This document shows positions 56,249 to 64,000 of a stretch of 64,000 nucleotides of DNA, piece by piece. The notes under the pieces are model-generated. The model was not told where the DNA came from and made no database searches. It worked only from the letters and a program-made list of their open reading frames with translations. Every line of letters starts with the position of its first letter. Position 1 is the stretch's first letter. The stretch comes from Pyrinomonadaceae bacterium. GTDB taxonomy: Bacteria; Acidobacteriota; Blastocatellia; Pyrinomonadales; Pyrinomonadaceae. Location of the stretch: NCBI GenBank assembly GCA_017983495.1, contig JAGOBH010000001.1:744001-808000 (forward strand), read 5' to 3'. Both the position numbers and the translations under genes were made by a program.

Positions 56249-57598
56249 ATGTCTTATATGCTAGTTAACAGAATTGTCTCATTGGTGTTTTGCTTGGCCG
56301 TTATTGTGCCGTCACTAATTGCCCAAACGAACCTGTTTGTTTCCGCTAAAGGCGGTTCGCTATATTTGGGCAAAAAGCAATATACCTTTGTCGGAACAAA
56401 CTACTGGTATGGCAGCGTCCTTGGGCTTGAAAAGGACAAGCGGCGCGGCATCGGGCGACTACGGAAAGAGCTTGATTTTCTCAAGTCGCAGGGCGTCACC
56501 AACTTACGTCTGATGGGCGGGGCCGAAGGAACGGGCGCTCTCAACGGCGTTATTCGTGTTGGACCATCGCTTCAGCCGGAGCAAGGCAGGTTTGACGAAA
56601 GCGTCCTCGACGGGCTCGACATCGTGCTTGCCGAAATGGCGAAACGCAAGATGAAGGCCGTGATATTTCTAAGCAACAACTGGGAATGGAGCGGAGGATT
56701 TCAACAGTATCTGATATGGAACAAGGTCGTATCGGATGAGCTCTTGACGCGAAAGCCCGACTGGGATGAACTGCGTGATGTCGTTTCTAAATTCTACACT
56801 TGCAAACCCTGTACTGATGGCTATTGGAAGCAGGCCGAATTGATCATCGGCCGCACGAATAAGCTTACCGGAAAGCGGTATGCTGCGGACCCGACGATAA
56901 TGTCCTGGGAGATTGCCAATGAGCCGCGGCCGATGCGTCCGGTGTCAAACGATGCTTACCGAGATTGGCTCAAAAGTACGACAGCTGCGATCAAAAGAAA
57001 AGATCGCAATCATCTGATAACCATCGGTCACGAAGGCTGGATCGGGACGGAGAATATAAAACTGTTTGAAGAGATACATGCCGATCCGAATGTCGATTAC
57101 CTGACCATTCATATCTGGCCGAAAAACTGGGGCTGGTTTGAGAACGGGAAGTTGGCCGAGGGGTTTGAGGGCGCGGTCGATAAGTCGACCGAATATATCA
57201 AGGCGAACACCGCAGTCGCGGAACGCCTCAAAAAGCCGTTGGTTATCGAAGAATTTGGGCTGCCGCGCGACGGACAGTCTTTTGATCCGGCTTCGTCGAC
57301 CGGCTACCGCGACCGATATTATGACAAAATACTCTCTTTCGTGTTGCAGGAACGGATCATCGTCGGAGCAAACTTTTGGGCGTTCGGCGGCACCGCACGG
57401 CCCGTAAAAGGGCAGATCTTCTGGAGGCCAGGTGACGAACTTATGGGCGACCCGCCAATGGAAGAACAGGGGCTGAATACGGTCTTCGATAGCGACAAGT
57501 CGACTTGGAAGGTCATTAGCAGACATGCACGACGGTTTCAAAGTGACAATCTCCATTCGTCTGATCTGCTGTCTTTAATTGTCGAAATCGCGCATTGA
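56249..57598 (+). CDS. GH5-family mannanase-like glycoside hydrolase, secreted
   Basis: The product has 449 residues with a signal peptide (about 1-25). The (beta/alpha)8 GH5 pattern is clear: YTFVGTNYWYGS, LKSQGVTNLRLMG, and ANEPRP with the acid/base Glu225. The nucleophile is Glu335 in VIEEFGLP. Trp/His loops (HIWPKNWGW) line the site. This is the mannan endo-1,4-beta-mannosidase type. It is presumably periplasmic or extracellular and sits upstream of a ROK regulator, a TonB receptor and MalQ. Confidence 0.9.
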   Translation: MSYMLVNRIVSLVFCLAVIVPSLIAQTNLFVSAKGGSLYLGKKQYTFVGTNYWYGSVLGLEKDKRRGIGRLRKELDFLKSQGVTNLRLMGGAEGTGALNGVIRVGPSLQPEQGRFDESVLDGLDIVLAEMAKRKMKAVIFLSNNWEWSGGFQQYLIWNKVVSDELLTRKPDWDELRDVVSKFYTCKPCTDGYWKQAELIIGRTNKLTGKRYAADPTIMSWEIANEPRPMRPVSNDAYRDWLKSTTAAIKRKDRNHLITIGHEGWIGTENIKLFEEIHADPNVDYLTIHIWPKNWGWFENGKLAEGFEGAVDKSTEYIKANTAVAERLKKPLVIEEFGLPRDGQSFDPASSTGYRDRYYDKILSFVLQERIIVGANFWAFGGTARPVKGQIFWRPGDELMGDPPMEEQGLNTVFDSDKSTWKVISRHARRFQSDNLHSSDLLSLIVEIAH

Positions 57599-57718
57599 CC
57601 TGGAGACACTAACTCGAACAAAGCCTTCAAATCACCTAAATAGAATCATTTAGGGTAACAGCGTCAATAAATGTCAGTAAAGGGTTGAAGATTATGTGAA
57701 AATGTCTTACGTTTAGAT

Positions 57719-57744
57719 GTTTGTTTGTCAAAGCAACAAACAAT
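57719..57744. promoter_or_regulatory. Inverted-repeat operator upstream of the ROK gene
   Basis: TTGTTTGT, seven bases, ACAAACAA (57721-57743), flanked by matching G/T bases. A possible promoter, TTGAAG (57685) and TACGTT (57708) at 17-base spacing, lies just upstream. The same 26-bp layout recurs at 59045-59070. Confidence 0.75.
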
Positions 57745-57796
57745 TGGCAGTTGGGCTCAGAAAACAACTCTTCGTCTTGAAAAGGATTTTTGTGAA

Positions 57797-58990
57797 ATGA
57801 AAAAGATCTATTTATCCAAGGCGAGAAACCAAATAGCGCGTCATAACACGATACGGGACATCAATCGGCAGATAGTCCTCAATTATGTGCGTGTACGTTC
57901 GCCGATCTCGCGTGCCGAGATCGCTCGCGAAACATCGCTGCAACGTTCGACGGTCTCAGCGATCGTCGATGATCTACAGGCTTCGGGGCTGATCGAAGAG
58001 ATCGGTACCGGCGATTCCACTGGTGGACGAAAACCTACGCTGCTGCAGCTCAAAACCGGCACTCCGGTCGCTATTGGCGTCGACATCACGCCTCGCGAAA
58101 CCACCATTGTACTTGCCGATCTGGGAGGAAACCTTCTCCAGAAGGAGACGCTTCCGACATCACCTGATCTTGAGTACATGAATGAGCAGATCTTAACGCG
58201 AGTGACGGCTCTGGCTAAGGCAAATGAGGCCTACGATCTGGAAATAGGGATCAGTATTCCCGGCATCGCCGACCAGGTCACCGGGAATGTGCTCTATGTC
58301 CCCTACTTTCAATGGGTTAACTGGGACATTGGGCGACAGATCACTGACGCCACTTCACTTCCGGTTACGATCGATAATGATGCCAACGCCGTTGCCCTTG
58401 CGGAATTGTGGTTTGGCGAAGAAGAGATCAAAAAGACCCGCAATTTCATTATGGTAATGATCTCGGAGGGCATTGGTACGGGCATCGTCATTGATGGCGA
58501 AGTGTATCGTGGCGAGAACGGAGCGGCCGGCGAATTTGGACATATGTACGTTGGCCAGGATGCTCCGGTCACCTGTTCGTGCGGGCGGCAAGATTGCTGG
58601 GAAGCTCACGCCTCGGAAAAGGCTGTGATCGGACGATATCTGATGAAAGGTAACGAGTCTCGCTCTGGAATGGTCGATATGGACCACTTGGTTCGTTTGG
58701 CCGCAAACGGCGAAGAACAGGCAATAGGTATCCTGAAGGAGACTGCGAACTATATCGGCATTGGTATATCCAATTTACTTATTGGGTTTAGTCCCCAAGC
58801 AGTTGTGGTCAGCGGCGGCATTGTAAAGGCGTGGGACATGATCAAAGCTGACATCGAAGACTATGGCCGCCGAAGTATCCGGCAAGAGCTGTCAAGTGCT
58901 CTTATATTACCGTCAACACTGGGCGACACGCCTACAATTCTTGGTTCTATTAGTCTTGTTTTAGCAAGAAAATTCGCTTCGGCAAGTTAA
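57797..58990 (+). CDS. ROK-family transcriptional regulator
   Basis: The product has 397 residues from the ATG at 57797; a longer reading would begin inside the operator. Residues 15-75 are a winged helix (RDINRQIVLNYVRVRSPISRAEIARETSLQRSTVSAIVDDLQASGLI). The ROK part carries VAIGVDITPRETTIVLADLGG and IGISIPGIAD. The zinc motif CSCGRQDCWE is a variant of CxCGxxGCxE. It likely senses a sugar and represses or activates the neighbouring uptake genes. Matching sites lie upstream of itself and of the TonB receptor gene. Confidence 0.92.
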   Translation: MKKIYLSKARNQIARHNTIRDINRQIVLNYVRVRSPISRAEIARETSLQRSTVSAIVDDLQASGLIEEIGTGDSTGGRKPTLLQLKTGTPVAIGVDITPRETTIVLADLGGNLLQKETLPTSPDLEYMNEQILTRVTALAKANEAYDLEIGISIPGIADQVTGNVLYVPYFQWVNWDIGRQITDATSLPVTIDNDANAVALAELWFGEEEIKKTRNFIMVMISEGIGTGIVIDGEVYRGENGAAGEFGHMYVGQDAPVTCSCGRQDCWEAHASEKAVIGRYLMKGNESRSGMVDMDHLVRLAANGEEQAIGILKETANYIGIGISNLLIGFSPQAVVVSGGIVKAWDMIKADIEDYGRRSIRQELSSALILPSTLGDTPTILGSISLVLARKFASAS

Positions 58991-59001
58991 ATTTGCCGAA
59001 G
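58977..59001. terminator. Hairpin at the ROK gene end
   Basis: CTTCGGCAA (58977-58985) pairs with TTGCCGAAG (58993-59001) across seven bases. It overlaps the ROK stop and has no T run, so it may be a weak terminator or mRNA-end structure. Confidence 0.45.
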
Positions 59002-59044
59002 TCGGTTAATTCTTTCTTGACATTGTGTTTCAAATGTATTAAAA

Positions 59045-59070
59045 GTTTGTTTGTTTACACAACAAACAAT
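59045..59070. promoter_or_regulatory. Inverted-repeat operator upstream of the TonB receptor gene
   Basis: TTGTTTGT, seven bases, ACAAACAA (59047-59069) copies the ROK upstream site, with identical arms and spacer length. A TTGACA (59017-59022) and a TA-rich -10 lie immediately upstream. A shared ROK regulon is inferred. Confidence 0.78.
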
Positions 59071-59189
59071 AAGCGAAGAGTTTCTGAGCCCAACGTTTTC
59101 GCTAGAAAATAGAATATTGTTAGATCAAACCGTCCGATCTCTTCGGACGTGCCGGAAGAATTGCATTTTCGAAAGAGGTGGATAGTTCA

Positions 59190-62100
59190 ATGAACAAATT
59201 AAGTATGTTACGTATGCAAAAGACTATTCTTGCTGCGATGGCGATCTTGTGTTTTGCCGCGATAGGCTTTGCACAGACCGAATCGGCTAGAATTCAAGGC
59301 ACAGTGGCCGATTCGACCGGCGCTGTTGTTGCCGGAGCGACGGTCACCGTCACATCCGTCGGCACTGGCCGCGTGTCGAAGGTTATTACGGGCGATGACG
59401 GTTCATATACCGTTTTGTCGCTCCAGCCGGGCCGCTACTCGATCGAAGTAGGCCAGGCCAATTTTAAGACCATCAAGCAGGAAGTGACGCTTGAGGTTGC
59501 CCAGAGTGCGAATCTGGACTTTGCCCTTGAGGCAGGTGCTGTTTCGGAAACGGTGACGGTGACGGCGGATATTCCGCAAGTCGAGACCGGTTCGTCGGCA
59601 CTGGGCCAGGTAATCCAGGGACGCGAAGCTATTGAATTGCCGCTTAACGGCCGCAATGTGCTTGAGCTTGCTCGCCTTACACCCGGCGTTACACAGGGTA
59701 TTCCGGCTGGATTCGCGACCGGCGTTTCGGGTAATGCCGAGACCTATCGCGGGCGAAATACGGGCGGAGCGGCACTGTCGGTCAATGGACAGCGTACACA
59801 GGCAAACAACTTTTTGCTTGACGGAGTCGACAACAACGAATCATTGGTCAACACGATCAATATCTTCCCTCCGGCTGAGGCCATTCAAGAGTTTCGTATC
59901 CAGACCAGCGTCGCCACTGCCGAGTTTGGACGCGGCGGCGGCGGTATCGTTAACTCGGTGATCAAATCGGGCACGAACAAATTCTTCGGCAGTGCGTTTG
60001 CGTTTATCCGTAACGATAATCTCGACGCTCGGCCGACCTTTAACGATGTAAAGAGTGAGTTTCGCCGCGGCCAGTTTGGCGGCACATTTGGCGGAGCGAT
60101 CTGGAAGGACAAGGTGTTCTTCTTCGGCGACTACGAGGGTCTGCGTCAGTTCCTGCCGCTCAATCTCGAAACAGCAACGGTACCGACGGCCTTGATGAGA
60201 ACCGGCAATTTCTCAGAACTGCTGCCGTCGATCCAGCTCAATGATATCCTCACCGGACTTCCGGTCGCAGGCAACCGTATTGACCTGCTTGCCGGCAACC
60301 GCATGAACCCGGTCGCCCTCAAGTATCTCAAGGCGTTTCCGCTGCCCAATCGTCCGGGCATTTTTGGCAACTACGCTACTACCCGGAATGAGACGACGGA
60401 CGGCAATACGTTTGATACACGAATAGACGCAACGCTTTCGTCCAAACACTCGCTCTTTGGTCGAATCAGCTGGGGCAAATTCGAGCAGACCGTGTCATCA
60501 AGACTACCGGATCTGCCTGCAGGTTTCGGTTCGGGAACAAATCCGACCAGGACCAAGGGCATCGTCTTTGGTTTGAATTCAGCACTTGGCACCAATCTTT
60601 TCAACGAACTCCGTGTTCAGGCAAGCCGCATCAAATACGGATATACACCCCCGTTCTTTGACACTCCGATCTCGGGTAACCTTGGCATTCCCAATGCTAA
60701 TCGCGACGCCAGCCTGGGCGGCGGAGCATTGATCGGCGGCTATAACGGCCAACTCGAATACACGGGCGATTTTGGTCCGTACATTGTCCCGCAGGACACG
60801 TACCAGATCGTAGACAGTTTGAGCTATGTTCGCGGAGATCACACCGTTAAAGTCGGCGGCACAATTCTGCGTCGGGACGTTGCCCTGTATCGCCCGAACC
60901 GTGGAAAAGGCTACTTCTTCCTGATCGGAAACAGTGACCCGAGCCAGTGCGGCGGAGCACCGACGACCGGTTGGGAACAGGCAGACCTGCTCATCGGATT
61001 TGTTTGTAACTACCAGATCGGACCGCCGTTCGGTACGGTTGGAACACGCAACTGGGAAAACGCTGTGTTCGCACAGGACGATTGGAAAGTTACCAACAAT
61101 CTGACGCTCAATTTGGGACTCAGATACGAGTACTTCACGAATCCGTCTGAAATGTACGGTCGGCAGGCAAATTTCGATCTGTCGAACGGACGCTTGGTAC
61201 TTGCAAAAGACAGCGGCGATGATCTCGTCAAAACGGATAAGAACAACTTTAGCCCGCGTATCGGTTTCGCATACGATTTTGGCGGCAAGGGCAAGTCGGT
61301 AATTCGCGGCGGCTTTGGAATATTCTACTTCCTCGACCGTGGCGGTATCGATAACCAGTTGGCACAGAATCCGCCGTATAGCGGTTTCTCACAGTTCAAC
61401 TACGGAGACGGCGTTCGTATCACGCTATCGGGCCGAGCTCCTAATGGAACGCTTGACTCACGTCTTGCGACCGGAGCACTTCCGCTTGGCGACGTTTCGA
61501 GCGTCAACCTCAACAATCCGCAGAATGTCAGTGTCCTCGCAGTCAAGCCGGACAACAATACGTCGAGTGTTCAGCAGTTCAACATCCAGTATCAGCGTCA
61601 GCTGACGGCGGACACTGCGTTGAGCATCGGTTATGTCGGCACCCGCGGACAGAACCTGATCCTCTATTATAACCTGAACGGCCGTGTTGTTCAGACCGGT
61701 ACGAACATGGCGTGTCCGAATGGCGGCCCGCTTGGCAATTGCTACACGAATGGCGGCCCGGTCCGCGTTCGCGATGACAACGGTAAATCTCAGTATGATT
61801 CGCTCCAGATCCAGCTTGAACGCCGCTTTACGGCCGGATGGCAGTATCGTGCGGCGTATACGTTCTCGCAGACACGCGATAACGGCGAAGGAGCGTTCGA
61901 CGCGGTTGGTGACACGAACATCAACTTCATCGAGCCGATGGCAAAATCGCGTGTAGATTTCCCGCACGTCCTCTCGTTCGAGTCGGTCTATGATCTTCCG
62001 TTCGGTAAGGGACGCCGCTGGGGTTCGAATTGGAATTCGGCTGCTGACGCTTTTCTCGGCGGATGGCAGATAAACGGAATCTTTCGCTGGCAGAGTGGAC

Positions 62101-62480
62101 AGCCGTTTGATGTTCGCCGAAATGGCGTACGCGTCGACCTCGTTGGCGACCCTTATACGGGCAGCAGCGACGGTCGTTACCTGAATCGTGCGGCATTCGT
62201 CGACGCACCGGTAGGACGCTTTGGCAATCTTGCGAGAAACAGTCTGCGTTCGCCCTCGAACAACTCGTTAAACATGGGCGTGTCGAAGTACTTTAACCTG
62301 TATGAGCAGTTCAAGATGCAGTTCCGAGCTGACTTCTTTAACTTGTTCAATACGCCGCAGCTTGCGGTTCCTAATACTGATCTGAACAACAACAGCAACT
62401 TTGATGGCTTTGGCATCATTCGCAGTACATATCAGTTCACGAACCGACAGATCCAGTTCGGGGTCAGACTCGAATTCTAG
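59190..62480 (+). CDS. Oar-type TonB-dependent receptor with carboxypeptidase-regulatory domain
   Basis: The product has 1096 residues from the ATG at 59190 (AGAGG upstream; a GTG four codons earlier is possible). A signal peptide ends IGFAQ. A CarboxypepD_reg domain (about 30-115, GTVADSTGAVVAGATVTVTS) precedes the plug (GQVIQGREAIELPLNGRNVLEL, LSVNGQRTQANNFLLDGVDNNE) and a long barrel ending RQIQFGVRLEF. It probably imports a large sugar or glycan across the outer membrane with TonB energy. Its neighbours suggest a mannan or malto-oligosaccharide substrate. Confidence 0.93.
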   Translation: MNKLSMLRMQKTILAAMAILCFAAIGFAQTESARIQGTVADSTGAVVAGATVTVTSVGTGRVSKVITGDDGSYTVLSLQPGRYSIEVGQANFKTIKQEVTLEVAQSANLDFALEAGAVSETVTVTADIPQVETGSSALGQVIQGREAIELPLNGRNVLELARLTPGVTQGIPAGFATGVSGNAETYRGRNTGGAALSVNGQRTQANNFLLDGVDNNESLVNTINIFPPAEAIQEFRIQTSVATAEFGRGGGGIVNSVIKSGTNKFFGSAFAFIRNDNLDARPTFNDVKSEFRRGQFGGTFGGAIWKDKVFFFGDYEGLRQFLPLNLETATVPTALMRTGNFSELLPSIQLNDILTGLPVAGNRIDLLAGNRMNPVALKYLKAFPLPNRPGIFGNYATTRNETTDGNTFDTRIDATLSSKHSLFGRISWGKFEQTVSSRLPDLPAGFGSGTNPTRTKGIVFGLNSALGTNLFNELRVQASRIKYGYTPPFFDTPISGNLGIPNANRDASLGGGALIGGYNGQLEYTGDFGPYIVPQDTYQIVDSLSYVRGDHTVKVGGTILRRDVALYRPNRGKGYFFLIGNSDPSQCGGAPTTGWEQADLLIGFVCNYQIGPPFGTVGTRNWENAVFAQDDWKVTNNLTLNLGLRYEYFTNPSEMYGRQANFDLSNGRLVLAKDSGDDLVKTDKNNFSPRIGFAYDFGGKGKSVIRGGFGIFYFLDRGGIDNQLAQNPPYSGFSQFNYGDGVRITLSGRAPNGTLDSRLATGALPLGDVSSVNLNNPQNVSVLAVKPDNNTSSVQQFNIQYQRQLTADTALSIGYVGTRGQNLILYYNLNGRVVQTGTNMACPNGGPLGNCYTNGGPVRVRDDNGKSQYDSLQIQLERRFTAGWQYRAAYTFSQTRDNGEGAFDAVGDTNINFIEPMAKSRVDFPHVLSFESVYDLPFGKGRRWGSNWNSAADAFLGGWQINGIFRWQSGQPFDVRRNGVRVDLVGDPYTGSSDGRYLNRAAFVDAPVGRFGNLARNSLRSPSNNSLNMGVSKYFNLYEQFKMQFRADFFNLFNTPQLAVPNTDLNNNSNFDGFGIIRSTYQFTNRQIQFGVRLEF

Positions 62481-62527
62481 GGTTCCGGCAACCGTGCCGG
62501 TTTAACCGCCGGCACATTGTTCTTTTT

Positions 62528-62565
62528 CGGGGCGTGAAACATAATGTTTTTCACGCCCCGATTTT
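62528..62565 (+). terminator. Rho-independent terminator
   Basis: CGGGGCGTGAAA (62528-62539) pairs with TTTCACGCCCCG (62549-62560), then ATTTT follows. It lies after the TonB receptor gene. Confidence 0.88.
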
Positions 62566-62590
62566 AGTAAACAAGGACATTTCAGGTTAT

Positions 62591-64000
62591 ATGGCATTTC
62601 CCCGAGCATCAGGCATTTTACTCCATCCGACATCGCTTCCCGGCGACTGTGGCATCGGTGATCTCGGTGATGAGGCTTTTCGTTTTATCGATTTTCTGGT
62701 CGAGGCTCGGCAGCAATACTGGCAGATATTGCCCCTCGGCCCGACGGGATATGGTGATTCTCCTTACCAGTGCTTTTCCGCGTTTGCGGGAAATACGCTT
62801 CTTATTTCTCCGGAGAAATTGATCGAAGATGGACTGATAACCCCGTCCGATTTGGACGACCGGCCGGATTTTACCGCCCACAAGGTCGATTTCGGCTCAG
62901 TCTATAACTGGAAGAACCAATTGCTGCCCAAAGCATACGACGGGTTTCATCGCGTAACCAGCTTCGATCTGCGCGGAAAATTTGAGACATTTTGTCAGGA
63001 AAACGATTTTTGGCTGGACGATTATGCTCTTTTTCGTGCGATCAAGGCAACGCAGGATCAAAAGCCCTGGTATGAATGGCCGGCCGAGCTTAAGCTGCGC
63101 GAAGGAACGGCGATGCGGTTTGCGGCCGAGCGGCTATACGAAGAGACGCAGGCTCAAAAGTTCTATCAGTTTCTCTTTTTTCGCCAATGGATGGCTGTCA
63201 AGGATCACGCGAACCGCAGCGGTATCAAGATAATAGGCGATATCCCGATCTTTGTTGCCGCTGATTCGGCGGACGTTTGGTGTAATCAGAACAAATTTAA
63301 GCTCAGTGCTGATGGGACGGCCAAGGTCGTTGCGGGCGTTCCACCTGATTATTTTTCGAGCACCGGCCAGCTCTGGGGTAATCCGATCTACGATTGGGAT
63401 GCGATGCGGGCCGATGGATTTCGTTGGTGGATCGCACGCGTCCATTCGACATTTCAGACTGTCGACGTAGTCCGCGTGGACCACTTCCGAGGTTTTGCGG
63501 CATCGTGGGAAGTGCCGGGCGATGATGAAACGGCTGAAAATGGACGCTGGGTCGACGTGCCCGGAAAGGAACTGTTCGTCGCACTCAGGCAATCGCTTGG
63601 CGAACTGGCGATCATTGCCGAGGATCTCGGCGTTATCACGCCCGACGTCGAAGAATTGCGAGACGGATTTGGCTTTCCCGGAATGCGAATATTGCAGTTC
63701 GCATTCGGCGGCGACGCCCAAAATCATGATCTGCCGCACAATTACATCAGGAATTGTGTTGCCTATACCGGCACACATGACAACGATACAACCGTCGGTT
63801 GGTTCAATTCGCAAGCTGGAGCCGGATCGACCCGGGATGAGGGGGAGATCAGTCGTGAACACGACTATTGCCTGAAATACCTTGATTCCAATGGAGAAGA
63901 GATCCACTGGGATTTCATCCGCGCGGTTTGGGCATCCGTCGCGAATACAGCGATCACACCGCTGCCGGACCTTCTCGGAATAGGCACCGAGGGTCGCATG
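62591..64000 (+). CDS. malQ: 4-alpha-glucanotransferase (amylomaltase), partial
   Basis: The first 470 codons lie in the window. GH77 features: SGILLHPTSLPGDCGIGDLG at the start, GDIPIFVAADSADVW, and the catalytic triad Asp297 (VVRVDHFRG), Glu344 (IIAEDLG) and Asp397 (GTHDNDTT), all in family order and near Thermus numbering. It transfers alpha-1,4-glucan segments in maltodextrin or glycogen metabolism in the cytoplasm. It follows the receptor gene after a terminator, so it may have its own promoter. Confidence 0.96.
   Translation, partial: MAFPRASGILLHPTSLPGDCGIGDLGDEAFRFIDFLVEARQQYWQILPLGPTGYGDSPYQCFSAFAGNTLLISPEKLIEDGLITPSDLDDRPDFTAHKVDFGSVYNWKNQLLPKAYDGFHRVTSFDLRGKFETFCQENDFWLDDYALFRAIKATQDQKPWYEWPAELKLREGTAMRFAAERLYEETQAQKFYQFLFFRQWMAVKDHANRSGIKIIGDIPIFVAADSADVWCNQNKFKLSADGTAKVVAGVPPDYFSSTGQLWGNPIYDWDAMRADGFRWWIARVHSTFQTVDVVRVDHFRGFAASWEVPGDDETAENGRWVDVPGKELFVALRQSLGELAIIAEDLGVITPDVEELRDGFGFPGMRILQFAFGGDAQNHDLPHNYIRNCVAYTGTHDNDTTVGWFNSQAGAGSTRDEGEISREHDYCLKYLDSNGEEIHWDFIRAVWASVANTAITPLPDLLGIGTEGRM

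Overview
The window is most likely chromosomal DNA from an Acidobacteriota member, probably class Blastocatellia (Pyrinomonadales-like). This is an inference from gene style: an Oar-type TonB-dependent receptor with a carboxypeptidase-regulatory domain, a VWFA-related secreted protein, FG-GAP repeat proteins, a small zinc-ribbon/HTH protein of a kind common in that group, a fused alpha/beta E1 dehydrogenase, and moderate-to-high GC with many short lineage-specific intergenic repeats. There is no rRNA, CRISPR array, prophage or intact insertion sequence. One tRNA (Asn-GTT) is present.

Layout. 0-13 kb: a winged-helix/alpha-beta-hydrolase regulator runs off the left edge, followed by a small zinc/HTH protein coupled to a secreted FG-GAP protein, an SLC13 transporter with internal RCK_C domains, a flippase-like membrane protein, acyl-CoA dehydrogenase, GNAT, an SPL-like radical SAM protein, a SYLF lipid-binding protein, TPR and VOC proteins, a cyclophilin and an M1 metallopeptidase. 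13.4-24 kb: a type II toxin-antitoxin pair, a repeat-rich gap, the fused E1 gene, a DUF4160/DUF2442 pair, an AlkZ-like protein, a glycine-zipper protein, OsmC, a HEAT-cyclophilin fusion, a zinc-ribbon protein and a DUF4112 membrane protein.

24-37 kb: a peroxide-stress set (PerR-like Fur protein with its own Fur/Per box, 2-Cys peroxiredoxin, TlpA-like thioredoxin), a VWFA protein, a thioester-reductase-like SDR, then a five-gene minus-strand efflux operon (TetR, adaptor, RND pump, TolC, quinone oxidoreductase) behind an 18-bp TetR-type palindrome. 37-48 kb: small stress/membrane proteins, a frameshifted lipoprotein gene, a RhlE-type helicase, an M61 peptidase, a VTT-domain protein, guaA, a probable S41 peptidase remnant and tRNA-Asn.

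48-56 kb: a stress-type cluster (DUF302, TlpA-like, porin, DUF883-like, BCAM0308-family, P-type ATPase) resembling in content the low-oxygen loci of other bacteria. 56-64 kb: a carbohydrate locus (GH5 mannanase-like, ROK regulator, TonB receptor, MalQ). Here the ROK gene and the receptor gene each carry the same 26-bp inverted-repeat site upstream, which suggests a local regulon.

The least explained structures are a composite intergenic repeat unit seen at 14.08-14.42 kb and twice in 51.50-52.13 kb, and a 28-bp palindrome lying between the -35 and -10 of the DUF302 gene.
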